A stretch of DNA of 64,000 nucleotides from Shewanella khirikhana (GCF_003957745.1 NZ_CP020373.1:3829501-3893500); one strand, 5' to 3'; shown: positions 15,221 to 24,475, counted from the first letter of the stretch. Made by a program: numbers and translations. Notes: generated from the letters alone by a model not told the origin.

Positions 15221-15862
15221 TTATTCGGGAACCCGGAAAAACACCACGTCTTTGTCCACCAGCTCCAGCTGCCAGCCGCGTTCGGCCGCTATCCAGGCGA
15301 AGGTGTCGTCGCTGTAGAAGTTGATGTGGGTGGGGTCGTTTTTGTAGTGCCAACGGCTGAAGGCATCGGCCGACAGCACCCGCTTGGTCATGATGGCGAG
15401 CAGACCACCGGGTGCCAACAAACCCGCCAGCTCATCCAGCAGGCCACGGGCATCGGCCACGTGCTCAATCACTTCGGTGAGGGTTACACACTGGTATTGG
15501 CGCGTCAGCACGCTGCGGTCGGGAAAGTAATTGAGATCGTATGGTGCAAACTCATAGCCTTGCTCGGCGGCCATTTTGGCCAGCAAAGCACCGGCACCGC
15601 AGCCAAAGTCAAGGCCCCTATCGCCAGGCTGCAGCCGCGGCAACAAAGGCGTCAGGGTCCGGCTCAGAAAGCTGCGATAGCCTGGGCTGTCTTCGCCATT
15701 GTCATGCTTGTCGTATTCGGCCTTTTCGTCGGCGGCGCTTAAGTGGAACGGCGCCGGCACCTGTACCAGGGCACAGTTGCGGCAACGGTAATAAGGGCGA
15801 CGACGGTCTTCGGCGAACAAATACAGGGCGGTTTCGCCGCACAGGCAACAGGGAAAACTCAT
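15221..15862 (-). CDS. Class I SAM-dependent methyltransferase with N-terminal zinc ribbon
   Basis: This 213-residue protein opens with CCLCGE and, after a spacer, YRCRNCALVQ. This four-Cys module is found in front of several small-molecule and sugar methyltransferases. A Rossmann fold follows: GLDFGCGAGALLAKM binds SAM, and LTEVIEHVADARGLLDELAGLL is the strand-4 region typical of the UbiE/Methyltransf_11 group. The substrate is unknown. It starts in a four-base overlap with the small exported protein gene upstream. The M20 gene 71 bases downstream may be a separate unit. Confidence 0.75.
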   Translation of the reverse strand: MSFPCCLCGETALYLFAEDRRRPYYRCRNCALVQVPAPFHLSAADEKAEYDKHDNGEDSPGYRSFLSRTLTPLLPRLQPGDRGLDFGCGAGALLAKMAAEQGYEFAPYDLNYFPDRSVLTRQYQCVTLTEVIEHVADARGLLDELAGLLAPGGLLAIMTKRVLSADAFSRWHYKNDPTHINFYSDDTFAWIAAERGWQLELVDKDVVFFRVPE

Positions 15863-16200
15863 GGTTTGGGGATCTTGCGCTCTTTCCTGGCCGCTTCCTT
15901 GGCTTCCCGCAGATACTTTTGCTCGCGGCTTTCGCGGTCGTTGAACTGGGCGGCAGCCTTGTCACGCTGGGCATCTTCCCAGCCATCGTGCTGCTGTCGC
16001 TTAAGCACATCGGCTTCACGGGTGGCGGTATCGGCCGCGGCAGCACGGGCTTTCTCGAGCTGCTCGGCCTCGGTTTTCTGGGCCTGTTCCCGGGCCTTGT
16101 CGGCTTTCATCACCAGCCGGGGCTTAGTGTCGTCGGCAGACATAACCGCAAAGCTCAGGGCTGCGCTCAGCATGGCAACGAACAGGGGCAATTTTTTCAT
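15859..16200 (-). CDS. Small exported coiled-coil protein of unknown function
   Basis: The protein has 113 residues with a Sec signal ending around FAVMSA. The mature part is highly charged and helical (for example EAEQLEKARAAAAD, SREQKYLREAKEAARK), so it is probably one long coiled coil in the periplasm. No family is recognised. The start is preceded by AAGGAA at 7 bases. It is co-transcribed with the methyltransferase through a four-base overlap, which may reflect packing more than function. Confidence 0.65.
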   Translation of the reverse strand: MKKLPLFVAMLSAALSFAVMSADDTKPRLVMKADKAREQAQKTEAEQLEKARAAAADTATREADVLKRQQHDGWEDAQRDKAAAQFNDRESREQKYLREAKEAARKERKIPKP

Positions 16201-16239
16201 GGCTTGGTTCCTTCAAGCGCGGCGCTTGGGACAAAAACA

Positions 16240-17868
16240 CTATTGCGGCTGTAACTGCCTGGGCCGCATCTCCCCATATTGTGGCTGCCAGTTGCGGTAC
16301 AGCGCAACAAAATCTGCCGCCGGTAAGGGTTTGGCAAACAGGAATCCCTGCTGCAAATGCACGCCTCTGGCGATCAGCGCCTGCGACTGCGCCTGGGTTT
16401 CCACCCCTTCGGCAATGATCTTGAGCCCCAGGCTCTGCCCCAGACGGATATAGGCATCCAGCACAGGCGTGTTGTCCGGTGAAATCAGCAGGGTATCTAC
16501 AAACAGCTTATCGATTTTCAGCACATCAATACTGAGTTCCTGCAAATACGCGGCGCCGCCGTAACCTGTACCGGCATCATCGAGCTTGATTTCGATACCC
16601 AGCGCCTTGAATCGCTTCAGTTCGGCGCGGGCGGCTGGCATATCGGTCACTGGCAGACGCTCGGTGATCTCCAGCGCCAGATGGTTACAGCCAATGGCAT
16701 CGCAATTGGCGCTGAGCCAGTCGGCCAGCTCCGGAGATTCGAGCTGCGCCGGTACCAGATTCACGCCGCAGCGAAATGCCTTGTCGGCCTCAAGCACCTC
16801 GCCGATTTGCTTTGGCAGCGACAACAGCAGCCGTTGGGTCACTTCCTGTATAAGCTCACTCTGTTCCAGCTGCGGAATAAAGCGCCCCGGCGGGATCACT
16901 GAGCCATCGGCCCTGACCCAGCGCAGCAAGACTTCACAGCCGGTGATACGCCCGGCACTGGCATCCACAATCGGCTGAAAATAGCCGACAAACTCGTCAC
17001 GCTCCAAGGCGCGGTGGAACCGAAACAGGGTTTCATCTACCCGCGCCCGCATCCGTGAAATGTACACCAGCAGAAAGACCCCCAGGGCCGCAAAGGGCAG
17101 CAGCAACGGAATAAGCAGCCGCGCCTCGGCCAGCACCCGGCGGCCACTGATGGCAGCCTCCATCGACAGCGGCCAAATGGCGCTGCCCGCCTTCATGCTG
17201 CCCCAATCATCCTTGTCCCTGAGACTGCCAAGCTGGGTGATTTGGTATTGGTTGTTGAGCAATATCGTGAGGCGGCGCTGGGATTCTTTATCGGCCTCGA
17301 GGAAGGCATAGCTGTCGGAGAGGGGGATTTGCACCGAGTTGTATTGGCGCTCGCCATGGTAGTCGAGAAACAGATTGCGGCGCGGCTTTCCGGACCAGAG
17401 GTGCTCAACAATAATCAACTCGAAGCCGGGCTTGTCAGGCACTTGTGCCCTTGCCAGCACTGTGCTGTGCTGGGTGGGGGCCACCTGACCGTGGATGGTG
17501 CAAAACACCCTGGAGGTATCGCCCACTGGGCGGGTAAGAAAGATGCCGGCGGCTGGGTGTTCAAAGGTAAATTCGGTCATCCGCCGCACGGCGGCATCAT
17601 CGCAGCGGGATACGTCCTGAGCATCCAGTTCCAGCAGCGCCCGCTCGGCGGTTTGCAGTCGGGTGTCGAGGAAGCCTATCAGCTGGTCGAGGTCGTCTTT
17701 AATCTCGCGTTCCAGCTGCCAAAAGGCATAGCCCACCGACAACACCAGGGTGGTGAGACCACACAGAATAAGCAGCCAGAGCAAGCGCATACTTCGCTCG
17801 CCAAGGGCCTTTACCCGGCCCCGTTTGCTGCTGCGGTCGTTAGCCACATCCATTTCAACTACCGTCAT
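16240..17868 (-). CDS. CSS-motif EAL domain cyclic-di-GMP phosphodiesterase
   Basis: This inner membrane protein has 542 residues: a transmembrane helix near residues 28-50, a periplasmic CSS-type sensor to about 240, a second helix (about 245-268), and a cytoplasmic EAL domain. The sensor has Cys in SRCDD and VFCTIHG, the expected redox pair of this family. The EAL core is intact: CEVLLRW in place of the EAL signature, LALEITE, KLDDAGTGYGG with both metal Asp residues, DVLKIDKLFVD and IIAEGVET. It should hydrolyse c-di-GMP and so favour motility over biofilm. A start five codons later (17853) is also possible. Confidence 0.88.
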   Translation of the reverse strand: MTVVEMDVANDRSSKRGRVKALGERSMRLLWLLILCGLTTLVLSVGYAFWQLEREIKDDLDQLIGFLDTRLQTAERALLELDAQDVSRCDDAAVRRMTEFTFEHPAAGIFLTRPVGDTSRVFCTIHGQVAPTQHSTVLARAQVPDKPGFELIIVEHLWSGKPRRNLFLDYHGERQYNSVQIPLSDSYAFLEADKESQRRLTILLNNQYQITQLGSLRDKDDWGSMKAGSAIWPLSMEAAISGRRVLAEARLLIPLLLPFAALGVFLLVYISRMRARVDETLFRFHRALERDEFVGYFQPIVDASAGRITGCEVLLRWVRADGSVIPPGRFIPQLEQSELIQEVTQRLLLSLPKQIGEVLEADKAFRCGVNLVPAQLESPELADWLSANCDAIGCNHLALEITERLPVTDMPAARAELKRFKALGIEIKLDDAGTGYGGAAYLQELSIDVLKIDKLFVDTLLISPDNTPVLDAYIRLGQSLGLKIIAEGVETQAQSQALIARGVHLQQGFLFAKPLPAADFVALYRNWQPQYGEMRPRQLQPQ

Positions 17869-17948
17869 CCTGTACCACCGAAATCAAACAATCCTGTTCA
17901 TGTGCCAGAGTAGCACCAACTGCGGCCACGCCCTATCGGTCAAATCGG

Positions 17949-18572
17949 CTAAGTGTTGCTCTCATCACGTAAATATCGTTGCCGCACCGCCTCAGGCATG
18001 GCCGCCAGGCGCCGGGATACCATGGCATCAAAGGCCTCGTACAGGGCAGACACATCGAGCTGCGGCTCCAGCTGCGTCAGCGCCTCGGCGGCGGCCTCCA
18101 GCGTCGAGAGGCTATCGGCCCTGCGTGCCTTGCGGATCCGGTAGGCCGAGGGCTTTTCAGGCGACAAGGCGAGTTTGGGCAGCGTGTGCAGCCAGGGGTT
18201 GAGGTGATACATCTTCAGCGCCTTGCGCCAGGTGCCATCGAGCAGAATAAGCAGCCGGTTTTCCGGCTCAGGCGCGTTTGCCGCAGGCGTAAACACCGCC
18301 TCCCCGGCTTCGGCGGGATACACCAGCACAGGCGCCAATCCCTGAGCCTGAATTTGTGCCTGCGGCCCGGCAAAATCCGCAGCGGTTTCGCCAACCACAA
18401 TCTGCGCCTTATCCAACATCAGCGGCAGTAAACGGGCACTGTTTTTGCCATGGTCGGTTTCAGATGGGTGCTGCAACACCCAGACAGCGCTGCGGGATGT
18501 CACAGGTTTGAGGACATCGCACAGACACACGTTGCAGGGAAAATGACAGCGCTGACAAATTTTTCGACTCAA
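17949..18572 (-). CDS. tapT: DTW domain protein, tRNA-uridine aminocarboxypropyltransferase TapT-like
   Basis: E. coli TapT (YfiP) puts the 3-amino-3-carboxypropyl group of SAM on U47 of tRNAs. This 207-residue cytoplasmic protein has the N-terminal zinc-type cluster CQRCHFPCNVCLC and the DTW signature LLDGTWRKALKM. The downstream YRIRKARRADSLSTLEA is also conserved in the family. The signature and length support the family call. Assignment to tRNA acp3U47 rather than a related target is inferred from E. coli. Confidence 0.82.
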   Translation of the reverse strand: MSRKICQRCHFPCNVCLCDVLKPVTSRSAVWVLQHPSETDHGKNSARLLPLMLDKAQIVVGETAADFAGPQAQIQAQGLAPVLVYPAEAGEAVFTPAANAPEPENRLLILLDGTWRKALKMYHLNPWLHTLPKLALSPEKPSAYRIRKARRADSLSTLEAAAEALTQLEPQLDVSALYEAFDAMVSRRLAAMPEAVRQRYLRDESNT

Positions 18573-18720
18573 GTTTGCGCTCCAAAATGCTTACAAATTA
18601 ACCCTTGTGCACAGATACAAGCTTCCGACAAAATCGCAACCGACATTTCAATATTCAGTCCCTGAGTAACATTCAGGACATTGGAAGTCATTCATCTCAT
18701 TAGAAAACAAGGATAGTAAA

Positions 18721-19536
18721 ATGAAAAAAGTATCAGGTGCGTTATCACTCGGATTAGCCCTTCTTTGCACCCAGGTTCAGGCCCAGGACACGCCGTTCCA
18801 ACACGAAGTTTCTGCCAGCTATGGCGCCAACTCTGAATACAGTGATTCCGGTGTCGCAGCAGTTGGCTATAACTACTACCTCTCCCCTGTCGATCAGAGT
18901 AAAGACCCTTATGTATTGGCCGGTTACCTGGCGCAATCATCTGTGTTCAGTGCCCTGTATGCCACCGGCGTAAACGACAGCGACTATGATACCTACAATG
19001 TCGGCGGCGAGTATGTGTTTGCATCCAAGTGGTTTATCGGTGCCGCCCTGGGCAAGAGCTCAATGGGCAATGCTGCCGATTCAGATACCTACTCAATCAC
19101 TGCCGGCTGGTATTTCAATGATGTTTCCAGAGCCTATCTGAGCTACGCTCGCGCCAATGCCGAATACTTTGGCTTTGACAGCGACCTCGATACCTGGACT
19201 GCCGGTGTCAGCAGCTACCTGCGTTTGCAAAGCACTGAAGGCATTAAATTTGATGCCAGCATTCAGCACAACAGTGTTGATGGCAATCAGTTTGGTTCAA
19301 GCTCAATGACCAGCGGCCAGATTGGCGCCAGTTGGTTTATCAATCGTGCCTGGCACGTCGGCGCCAACTATGCCATCTCCGAGGACGACGATACCTTTGC
19401 CCTCAATACCGGCTATTACCTTCGAATGACCGACAGCCTGTCGGCCAATTTTGTGCTTGCAAAGCAGTTTGATAGCGGCGACTCAAATAGCGATGACGGT
19501 TTCAACTTCAATGTGGGTCTGAACGGTCGCTTCTGA
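18721..19536 (+). CDS. Outer membrane beta-barrel protein (putative porin)
   Basis: The protein has 271 residues with a Sec signal (cleavage likely after VQAQ). The mature part shows repeated alternating hydrophobic/aromatic strands (HEVSASYG, YVLAGYLAQ, RAYLSYARANAEYFG, WHVGANYAIS) and ends in Phe, the recognition residue for outer membrane insertion. The loops are very acidic (DSDLDT, EDDDT, SGDSNSDDG). This is a small barrel of a kind common in Shewanella. I do not know its cargo. The start is preceded by AAGGATAG. It is convergent with the Bcr/CflA gene across a shared stem-loop. Confidence 0.8.
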   Translation: MKKVSGALSLGLALLCTQVQAQDTPFQHEVSASYGANSEYSDSGVAAVGYNYYLSPVDQSKDPYVLAGYLAQSSVFSALYATGVNDSDYDTYNVGGEYVFASKWFIGAALGKSSMGNAADSDTYSITAGWYFNDVSRAYLSYARANAEYFGFDSDLDTWTAGVSSYLRLQSTEGIKFDASIQHNSVDGNQFGSSSMTSGQIGASWFINRAWHVGANYAISEDDDTFALNTGYYLRMTDSLSANFVLAKQFDSGDSNSDDGFNFNVGLNGRF

Positions 19537-19537
19537 T

Positions 19538-19573
19538 AAAAAGAGGCCCACTCCGAGTATCTCGTCGTGGGCC
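19538..19573 (-). terminator. Terminator of the Bcr/CflA gene, shared with the porin gene
   Basis: A 7-bp stem GGCCCAC / GTGGGCC with a 15-base loop is followed, on the minus strand, by TCTTTTT. The porin gene ends just beside it on the other strand, where only AAAGGG follows, so termination is mainly in the minus direction. Confidence 0.65.
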
Positions 19574-19607
19574 AAAGGGTGATTCTTTATCGCCGGACGG
19601 GGCACGC

Positions 19608-20810
19608 TTAGCCGTGCTCTGGTTCCCGGTGCCAATGGCCAAGCCCTGGCAACATCATCACAAACAAGAGTAGCAGTGCCAGAATGCCCATGGTCAAACC
19701 TATGGCCAGCGGGGCTTCCAGAGGCGTCAGCTGCACCACCGCAGTAATCACAGACGCACCACTCATTTGAATAAATCCAAGCATGGCGGTTGCCGTACCT
19801 GCACGCTCACCGAAGGGTGCCAGCGCCATACTGGTGGCCGGGCCAAGCAGCAGTGCAAAACCAATACACAGCAGCATCATCGGCAGCATAAAGGCGAAGG
19901 CACCTGCCAGCGGGGTTTGCCAGTCAACCAGTTGCAGGCCAAGCTCCAGCAGTGACGCCAGTGCCATCAGCCACAGGGCCACAATCACAGTGGGGCGGTT
20001 GCCAAGACGTTTGATGACCAGCGGCGCCGCAAAACACGCCACTACGTTGACCAAAGCATTGAGGCCAAACAGACCGGAGAAGGTCAGTTCACTGAGCCCA
20101 AGGCGGCCAATCAGCCAGATGGACGAGTAAGACACATAACACAGGATAGCCGCCATGGCCGCCATACAGGTGATGGCATAAAACATAAAGTGGCTGTTTT
20201 TCAGCACGGGGCCATAACGTTCCCAGCGGTACAATGGCCCGGCAGAATGGGTATTGGCCGGACGGGTTTCCGGCAGGCGATAGCCCACCACCACCAGCAT
20301 CAACAGGCCGTACAGCGCCATAAAGGCAAAGGTAGAGCGCCAGCCAAATTGCAGTGCCAGCAGGCCGCCGAGGGTCGGGGCCAGCGCCGGGATCACGCAA
20401 ATGGCACCGTTAAGATAACTGTAAATACGGGCGCCTTCGGACTGGCTGTAGCTGTCACGCACGGCACTGAAGGCCACGATGGACGTAGAACAGGCCGCCA
20501 GGCCTTGCAGCAGACGCGCCAATTGCAGCCACTCAAACTCCATCGCTGCCATGGCAAGCAAGCTGCTGACCACATAGAGCACAGTACCGAACAGCGCGAC
20601 CGGGCGACGGCCATAACGGTCGGCCAGCGGACCAATCAATACCTGACCCACACCCATGGCAAACAAAAACAGCACCAGGGTGGACTGCACCTGCCGCTCG
20701 TCAACGCCATAATCCACCGCCATCGCGGGCATGGAAGGCAAGTAGATGTCGATGGCCAGCGGGCTTAACAGCACCAGAGACATCAAAATAGGCAACAGAT
20801 TACGGGACAT
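19608..20810 (-). CDS. Bcr/CflA family multidrug efflux MFS transporter
   Basis: This 400-residue inner membrane transporter has 12 predicted helices. Bcr/CflA members are proton antiporters with 12 helices (DHA1 type) that export drugs such as bicyclomycin, chloramphenicol or sulfonamides. The N-terminus LLSPLAIDIYLPSMPAMA carries the family's embedded Asp, and the loop 2-3 signature GPLADRYGRRPVALFG is complete. Its drug range cannot be told from sequence. It is divergent from a LysR-type regulator 108 bases away, the usual arrangement for a regulator and its target. Confidence 0.87.
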   Translation of the reverse strand: MSRNLLPILMSLVLLSPLAIDIYLPSMPAMAVDYGVDERQVQSTLVLFLFAMGVGQVLIGPLADRYGRRPVALFGTVLYVVSSLLAMAAMEFEWLQLARLLQGLAACSTSIVAFSAVRDSYSQSEGARIYSYLNGAICVIPALAPTLGGLLALQFGWRSTFAFMALYGLLMLVVVGYRLPETRPANTHSAGPLYRWERYGPVLKNSHFMFYAITCMAAMAAILCYVSYSSIWLIGRLGLSELTFSGLFGLNALVNVVACFAAPLVIKRLGNRPTVIVALWLMALASLLELGLQLVDWQTPLAGAFAFMLPMMLLCIGFALLLGPATSMALAPFGERAGTATAMLGFIQMSGASVITAVVQLTPLEAPLAIGLTMGILALLLLFVMMLPGLGHWHREPEHG

Positions 20811-20884
20811 GGCGTTAGGTATTTTCAGACTGGTTTAACGATGCGAGCATCTTACCCCTGCTGTGGTATGAACAGAAATGGTAT

Positions 20885-20916
20885 ATATTCCTTTTACAAA
20901 TTCCCTCAAGGAATAT
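20885..20916. promoter_or_regulatory. Inverted repeat over the ribosome site of the lysR gene
   Basis: ATATTCC (20885-20891) and GGAATAT (20910-20916) are perfect 7-bp arms around 18 bases. The right arm covers the AAGGAA Shine-Dalgarno sequence. It may be a LysR-type autoregulatory site or an RNA hairpin that limits translation. Confidence 0.35.
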
Positions 20917-20918
20917 CT

Positions 20919-21893
20919 ATGCAACTGGATAAGCTGGCCCGTATCGACCTGAATTTATTGGTGGTGCTGCAGGTTTTGATTGAAGAACAGAGCGTGACCC
21001 GCGCGGCCGTGCGGCTGAATCTGAGTCAATCGGCGCTGTCGAAAAGCCTGAGCCGCCTGCGGGAAACCCTGGGCGACCCGCTGTTTTCCCGAACCGCCCA
21101 CGGACTGAAGCCCACGGCACATGCACTGGCACTCGGCGAGCGGCTTCCGAAAATCCTGCAGGAGCTGTATCAACTCACCCTGCCCCCCAGTTTCGACCCG
21201 GGCAGCAGCAACCGCAGCTTCAGCTTTGCCATGGTGGAAAGCGCCTACGAAACCCTGATCCCCGGGTTCATCGGCCCCTTGCTGGCCCAGGCGCCGAACC
21301 TGCGTATCAACTCCTACATGTGGAATGAAAAGTCCATCAGTGACTTACAGCTGGGCCAGATTGACTTTGGCATCGACGGTATCGACCTGCAGCCCCAATC
21401 GAATTTCAGTATCGACAGCCTGCCCGAAGGCATCAGCCATCAGACTCTGTATCACGACCATCAGCTGTGTCTGGTGCGGGTTGGGCACCCGGCGCTGGCG
21501 CTGCATCAGGCGGGCAACTGGGATGTGGAGGCTTACCTCAGCATGCAGCATGTGCAGGTGCGCTGCGAAGGTAACGACTGGTGGGCGCTGGATTACCACC
21601 TGGCAGCCAAGGGGCAGCAGCGGGATTTGTGCACCACGGTGCCAGACTTTTACGGCGCCGCCAGTGTCTGTGCCCACACCGACCTGGTGTTTACCCTGCC
21701 GGAAAGTTTTGCCCGCCATGCCATCAATCTGTATCCGCTGGTAATGCTGCCGCTGCCGTTTGATTTTATGCCGCTGGCGTACGTGCTGCTGTGGCATCAG
21801 CGCAACGATGGCGACCCGGGCCACAAGTGGCTCAGGGAACTGATTACTCAGAGTGCAAGGCACAGTGCCCGCGACAGCGGCAGCTGGAATTAA
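20919..21893 (+). CDS. LysR family transcriptional regulator
   Basis: The protein has 324 residues. The N-terminal winged helix (about residues 8-67) reads LNLLVVLQVLIEEQSVTRAA, LNLSQSALSKSLSRLRETLGDPLFSRT, a classic LysR helix-turn-helix of the NodD/SyrM-like branch (LNLL start). A periplasmic-binding-type effector domain follows from about 95. I chose the ATG at 20919 because AAGGAA sits 6 bases before it and LysR proteins begin this way; a longer frame from 20841 has no ribosome site. It faces the Bcr/CflA exporter and may control it. The effector is unknown. Confidence 0.87.
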   Translation: MQLDKLARIDLNLLVVLQVLIEEQSVTRAAVRLNLSQSALSKSLSRLRETLGDPLFSRTAHGLKPTAHALALGERLPKILQELYQLTLPPSFDPGSSNRSFSFAMVESAYETLIPGFIGPLLAQAPNLRINSYMWNEKSISDLQLGQIDFGIDGIDLQPQSNFSIDSLPEGISHQTLYHDHQLCLVRVGHPALALHQAGNWDVEAYLSMQHVQVRCEGNDWWALDYHLAAKGQQRDLCTTVPDFYGAASVCAHTDLVFTLPESFARHAINLYPLVMLPLPFDFMPLAYVLLWHQRNDGDPGHKWLRELITQSARHSARDSGSWN

Positions 21894-21984
21894 CGGAAGG
21901 CAGCCGCAAGATTAACCATATTTCACGTGCTTCGCGGGACGATTTTTCGCAGACTGTGACCATGACACCCGCCGAGGAGGCAAT

Positions 21985-22323
21985 ATGATTTACAGTCAAT
22001 TCCACACCCCGCCCCTGCACCAACGTTTCAGCGGCCTTAAAGGTCTGGCCATGTTTGTGGCCGGTTTGGTGGTAATGGGACTCAGCCTGGTGGCCTTACC
22101 CTTTATTCTGCTGGCCGGTGCGGTCGCCTTCGGGCTGCTGAGCGTATTTGGCCGCATCTGGTTGGGTAAGCTGGTTCGCCGCGCCCAGCAGGCTCAGGCC
22201 AAGCGCGCCGAGACTCAGTTTGAAGCCGAAACCAGTGACGCCTTTATCCGTTTTCGCGATCGCGATGCATTCCGTCCACGTCCCCATCAGGGCCGCACCT
22301 TCGATCACGATCCAACCGAGTAA
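21985..22323 (+). CDS. Small membrane protein of unknown function
   Basis: The protein has 112 residues. Two adjacent hydrophobic segments (about 22-42 and 44-60) form a hairpin in the inner membrane. A basic, helical cytoplasmic tail follows (RRAQQAQAKRAE), then an acidic/basic end. No family is recognised. The ribosome site GAGGAGG is strong, 5 bases before the ATG. It lies 92 bases after the LysR gene and could share its transcript. Confidence 0.62.
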   Translation: MIYSQFHTPPLHQRFSGLKGLAMFVAGLVVMGLSLVALPFILLAGAVAFGLLSVFGRIWLGKLVRRAQQAQAKRAETQFEAETSDAFIRFRDRDAFRPRPHQGRTFDHDPTE

Positions 22324-22338
22324 TCCACTGCCCCGGGG

Positions 22339-23763
22339 CTAGCGCTCATCACCCGGCCCCGGCATTTCCACCAGCAAATCTTTGGCTCTCTCCAGGGCCT
22401 TTTTTTCGTCTGTATGGGTCGAAAGCGGCAGAACCTTTTCCACCTGCTCGGCCAGCGACTGCCACAGGGGCGCAATAATTTCCCGCTCCTGTGCATTCCC
22501 CAGCATGGCGCCGTGGCGCAGCAACGCAGCCGCCCCCACCACATCGATACGGCCAAGAATGCCATCGGCGAGCGCCATCGATAATTCAATCATCGCCGGC
22601 ACGCTGCGGCCATAGCGGATCACCTGGCGTAAATAGTCTTCTGCCAGCGCCAAATCGCCGCCCAGCGTGGCTTCATCGTGCAACATGTGGCGGGCTCGCA
22701 GGAACATGGCATCCAGCTGCCCTTGCTGGGCTGCTTCGGCAAGCCAGCGCTCGCTGGCAAGCGTATCTGCCGGGCAACCCTCACCGCGACTCAGCATCAG
22801 CGACACATGGTACTGCGCCGCCGGGAAGCCTCCACGGGCAGCCGATTCGATATGGCCAAAGGCGCGCTCAAGCTCACCAGCCTGATAATAGAGCACCCCG
22901 AGATTGGCTTCGGCCTCTGTGTGGCCTGCCTCCGCCGCCTGGGTCAGCAGTGCTTTGGCAAGGCTTAAGTCCTGGAGCTGACCAAACTGACCGGTCAGCG
23001 CACAAAAGCCCAGCAGGGCACGGGCGTCGTCTATGCCTTCATCTGCCGCCTGAACGAGCAGTTCAAGACCTTTTTTGGCATCGGTTTCGCCGTCATAGCC
23101 GTGCAGCCAGGCCACAGCCAGCTCGTATCTGGCCTTGGGCAAATGATTAGCCGCCTCCCTGAACCAATGCTTGGCCTTGGTCAGCAGCCTCTTTGGTTCG
23201 AGAGATGAGGCTTGTTGGTGATCATCAAAGGCTTCAGCCTTATCGCGCTCCATCAGGCCTTCCACCTTGAATGCCATCCCCAGCAGATACTGAGCCTCGG
23301 CATCGTCCTGCATCACGGCGCGAAAACACAGCTCGCGATTGCCAAGGGCATCCAGCGGCTCAAATTCCCATTCGCCCAGATTGCCAAGTTCAGCCACCAG
23401 GGCGCAGAAGTTTTGCAGCGACTTTTCCGCCAGCGCCAGCAACTGCTCCTGACTTAGATGGTATTTTTCCGGGTGGGCACCGCGGTTGCCATCGGCACGC
23501 AGCCGATGCATGGCCCGCACCTGACGCACCCCCAATAGGCGAGCCTGTGACAGGGCTTCGATACGGTTGTAGAGATTGGGGCTGTCGAATGACAAGCGGC
23601 CATCGGCAAGCAGGCCGGTTAGTTTGAACAGGGCACTTCTGAGGGTCAAAAGTGCCTGGGAAGGCACATCACGGGCATGACGGCGGGCCTGTTGATAATC
23701 AGCGCCCAAATCGCTGTTGAAGGCGCTGACAAGCCCAGTATCGGTTAGCCGGGTATGTGCCAT
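22339..23763 (-). CDS. DUF4145-like and Sel1-repeat protein
   Basis: The protein has 474 residues and no signal peptide. The first 130 residues look like DUF4145: paired helices with SQALLTLRSALFKLTGLL and DGNRGAHPEKYHLS, a fold often linked to nucleases and defence proteins. From about residue 150 there are Sel1-type TPR repeats, for example AKHWFREAANHLPKARYELAVAW and LLTQAAEAGHTEAEANLGVLY. Sel1 repeats bind partner proteins. No catalytic domain is visible, so a scaffold role is most likely. It follows a membrane-protein gene by 10 bases and is probably co-transcribed with it. Confidence 0.7.
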   Translation of the reverse strand: MAHTRLTDTGLVSAFNSDLGADYQQARRHARDVPSQALLTLRSALFKLTGLLADGRLSFDSPNLYNRIEALSQARLLGVRQVRAMHRLRADGNRGAHPEKYHLSQEQLLALAEKSLQNFCALVAELGNLGEWEFEPLDALGNRELCFRAVMQDDAEAQYLLGMAFKVEGLMERDKAEAFDDHQQASSLEPKRLLTKAKHWFREAANHLPKARYELAVAWLHGYDGETDAKKGLELLVQAADEGIDDARALLGFCALTGQFGQLQDLSLAKALLTQAAEAGHTEAEANLGVLYYQAGELERAFGHIESAARGGFPAAQYHVSLMLSRGEGCPADTLASERWLAEAAQQGQLDAMFLRARHMLHDEATLGGDLALAEDYLRQVIRYGRSVPAMIELSMALADGILGRIDVVGAAALLRHGAMLGNAQEREIIAPLWQSLAEQVEKVLPLSTHTDEKKALERAKDLLVEMPGPGDER

Positions 23764-23773
23764 AGGTCTCCCA

Positions 23774-24475
23774 TCAAGCCTGTGAGCGGGTCACCATGTA
23801 GAGGCGAAACAGCGCCACGTTAACGAACAGGCCGATAAAGGCAAAGGCGGTATCGGTCAGCAGTTGCAGCGGCAAACCCACGTTGCCAGCCACCTGCGAC
23901 AAGGTACCACCAATCAGCGACAGCGGCACATAAAGCATCAGCAATGCCATAGTTTTAAAGGCAATGGGCGCCGAAAACTGGAAGCTGGCCTTGATAGCCT
24001 CAAAGGGCGTTAAGCGCTCGGCCACCACCATAAAATTCACGTAAGCGAGACGGGCGAACAGATACAGGCTGATCCCGAGGCCCACAATCCACAGCGGACC
24101 AAACACGGCCAGAAACACCACAGGCGCCAGAATGGCCATGCCCGAGAACACCCCGGCCAGCAGCAGCGGTGGCACAAAAGGCATGCTGGCTTTCAGTAAT
24201 TGGCCGGTGGCCAGCTGATGGCCTTCGCTGCGCAGCTGTAAGTACAGGGTCAGCGCGGCAATCAGAATCGAGAAAATGATCAGCAGCACCATCATGGCGA
24301 AGAAGTGCGGTGCCCCAAATTGTGGGTTTTCAATATCGGCCTTGGCAAACTCGCTGCCCAGCCACAGCTGGATCCCAACCTGGGCCAGCAACAGTGGAAT
24401 GGTCAGAGCCGCCAATTGGCTCAGATGATTGCGAAAGAAATTAAACGCTTCGCTCAGAACTACCGACAATGACAT
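23774..24475 (-). CDS. Integral membrane protein of unknown function
   Basis: The protein has 233 residues with about six hydrophobic segments, the first near 18-37 and the last near 200-225. Patterns such as GPLWIVGLGISLYLFARLAYVN and a following ERLTPFEAIKASF recall the YciC/DUF975-like group of bacterial membrane proteins, where P.EAI..S is common. I do not claim membership. The ATG at 24475 is preferred over a TTG four codons earlier. It is upstream of the DUF4145-Sel1 gene on the same strand with a 10-base gap, so the two may form a membrane-bound pair. Confidence 0.62.
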   Translation of the reverse strand: MSLSVVLSEAFNFFRNHLSQLAALTIPLLLAQVGIQLWLGSEFAKADIENPQFGAPHFFAMMVLLIIFSILIAALTLYLQLRSEGHQLATGQLLKASMPFVPPLLLAGVFSGMAILAPVVFLAVFGPLWIVGLGISLYLFARLAYVNFMVVAERLTPFEAIKASFQFSAPIAFKTMALLMLYVPLSLIGGTLSQVAGNVGLPLQLLTDTAFAFIGLFVNVALFRLYMVTRSQA

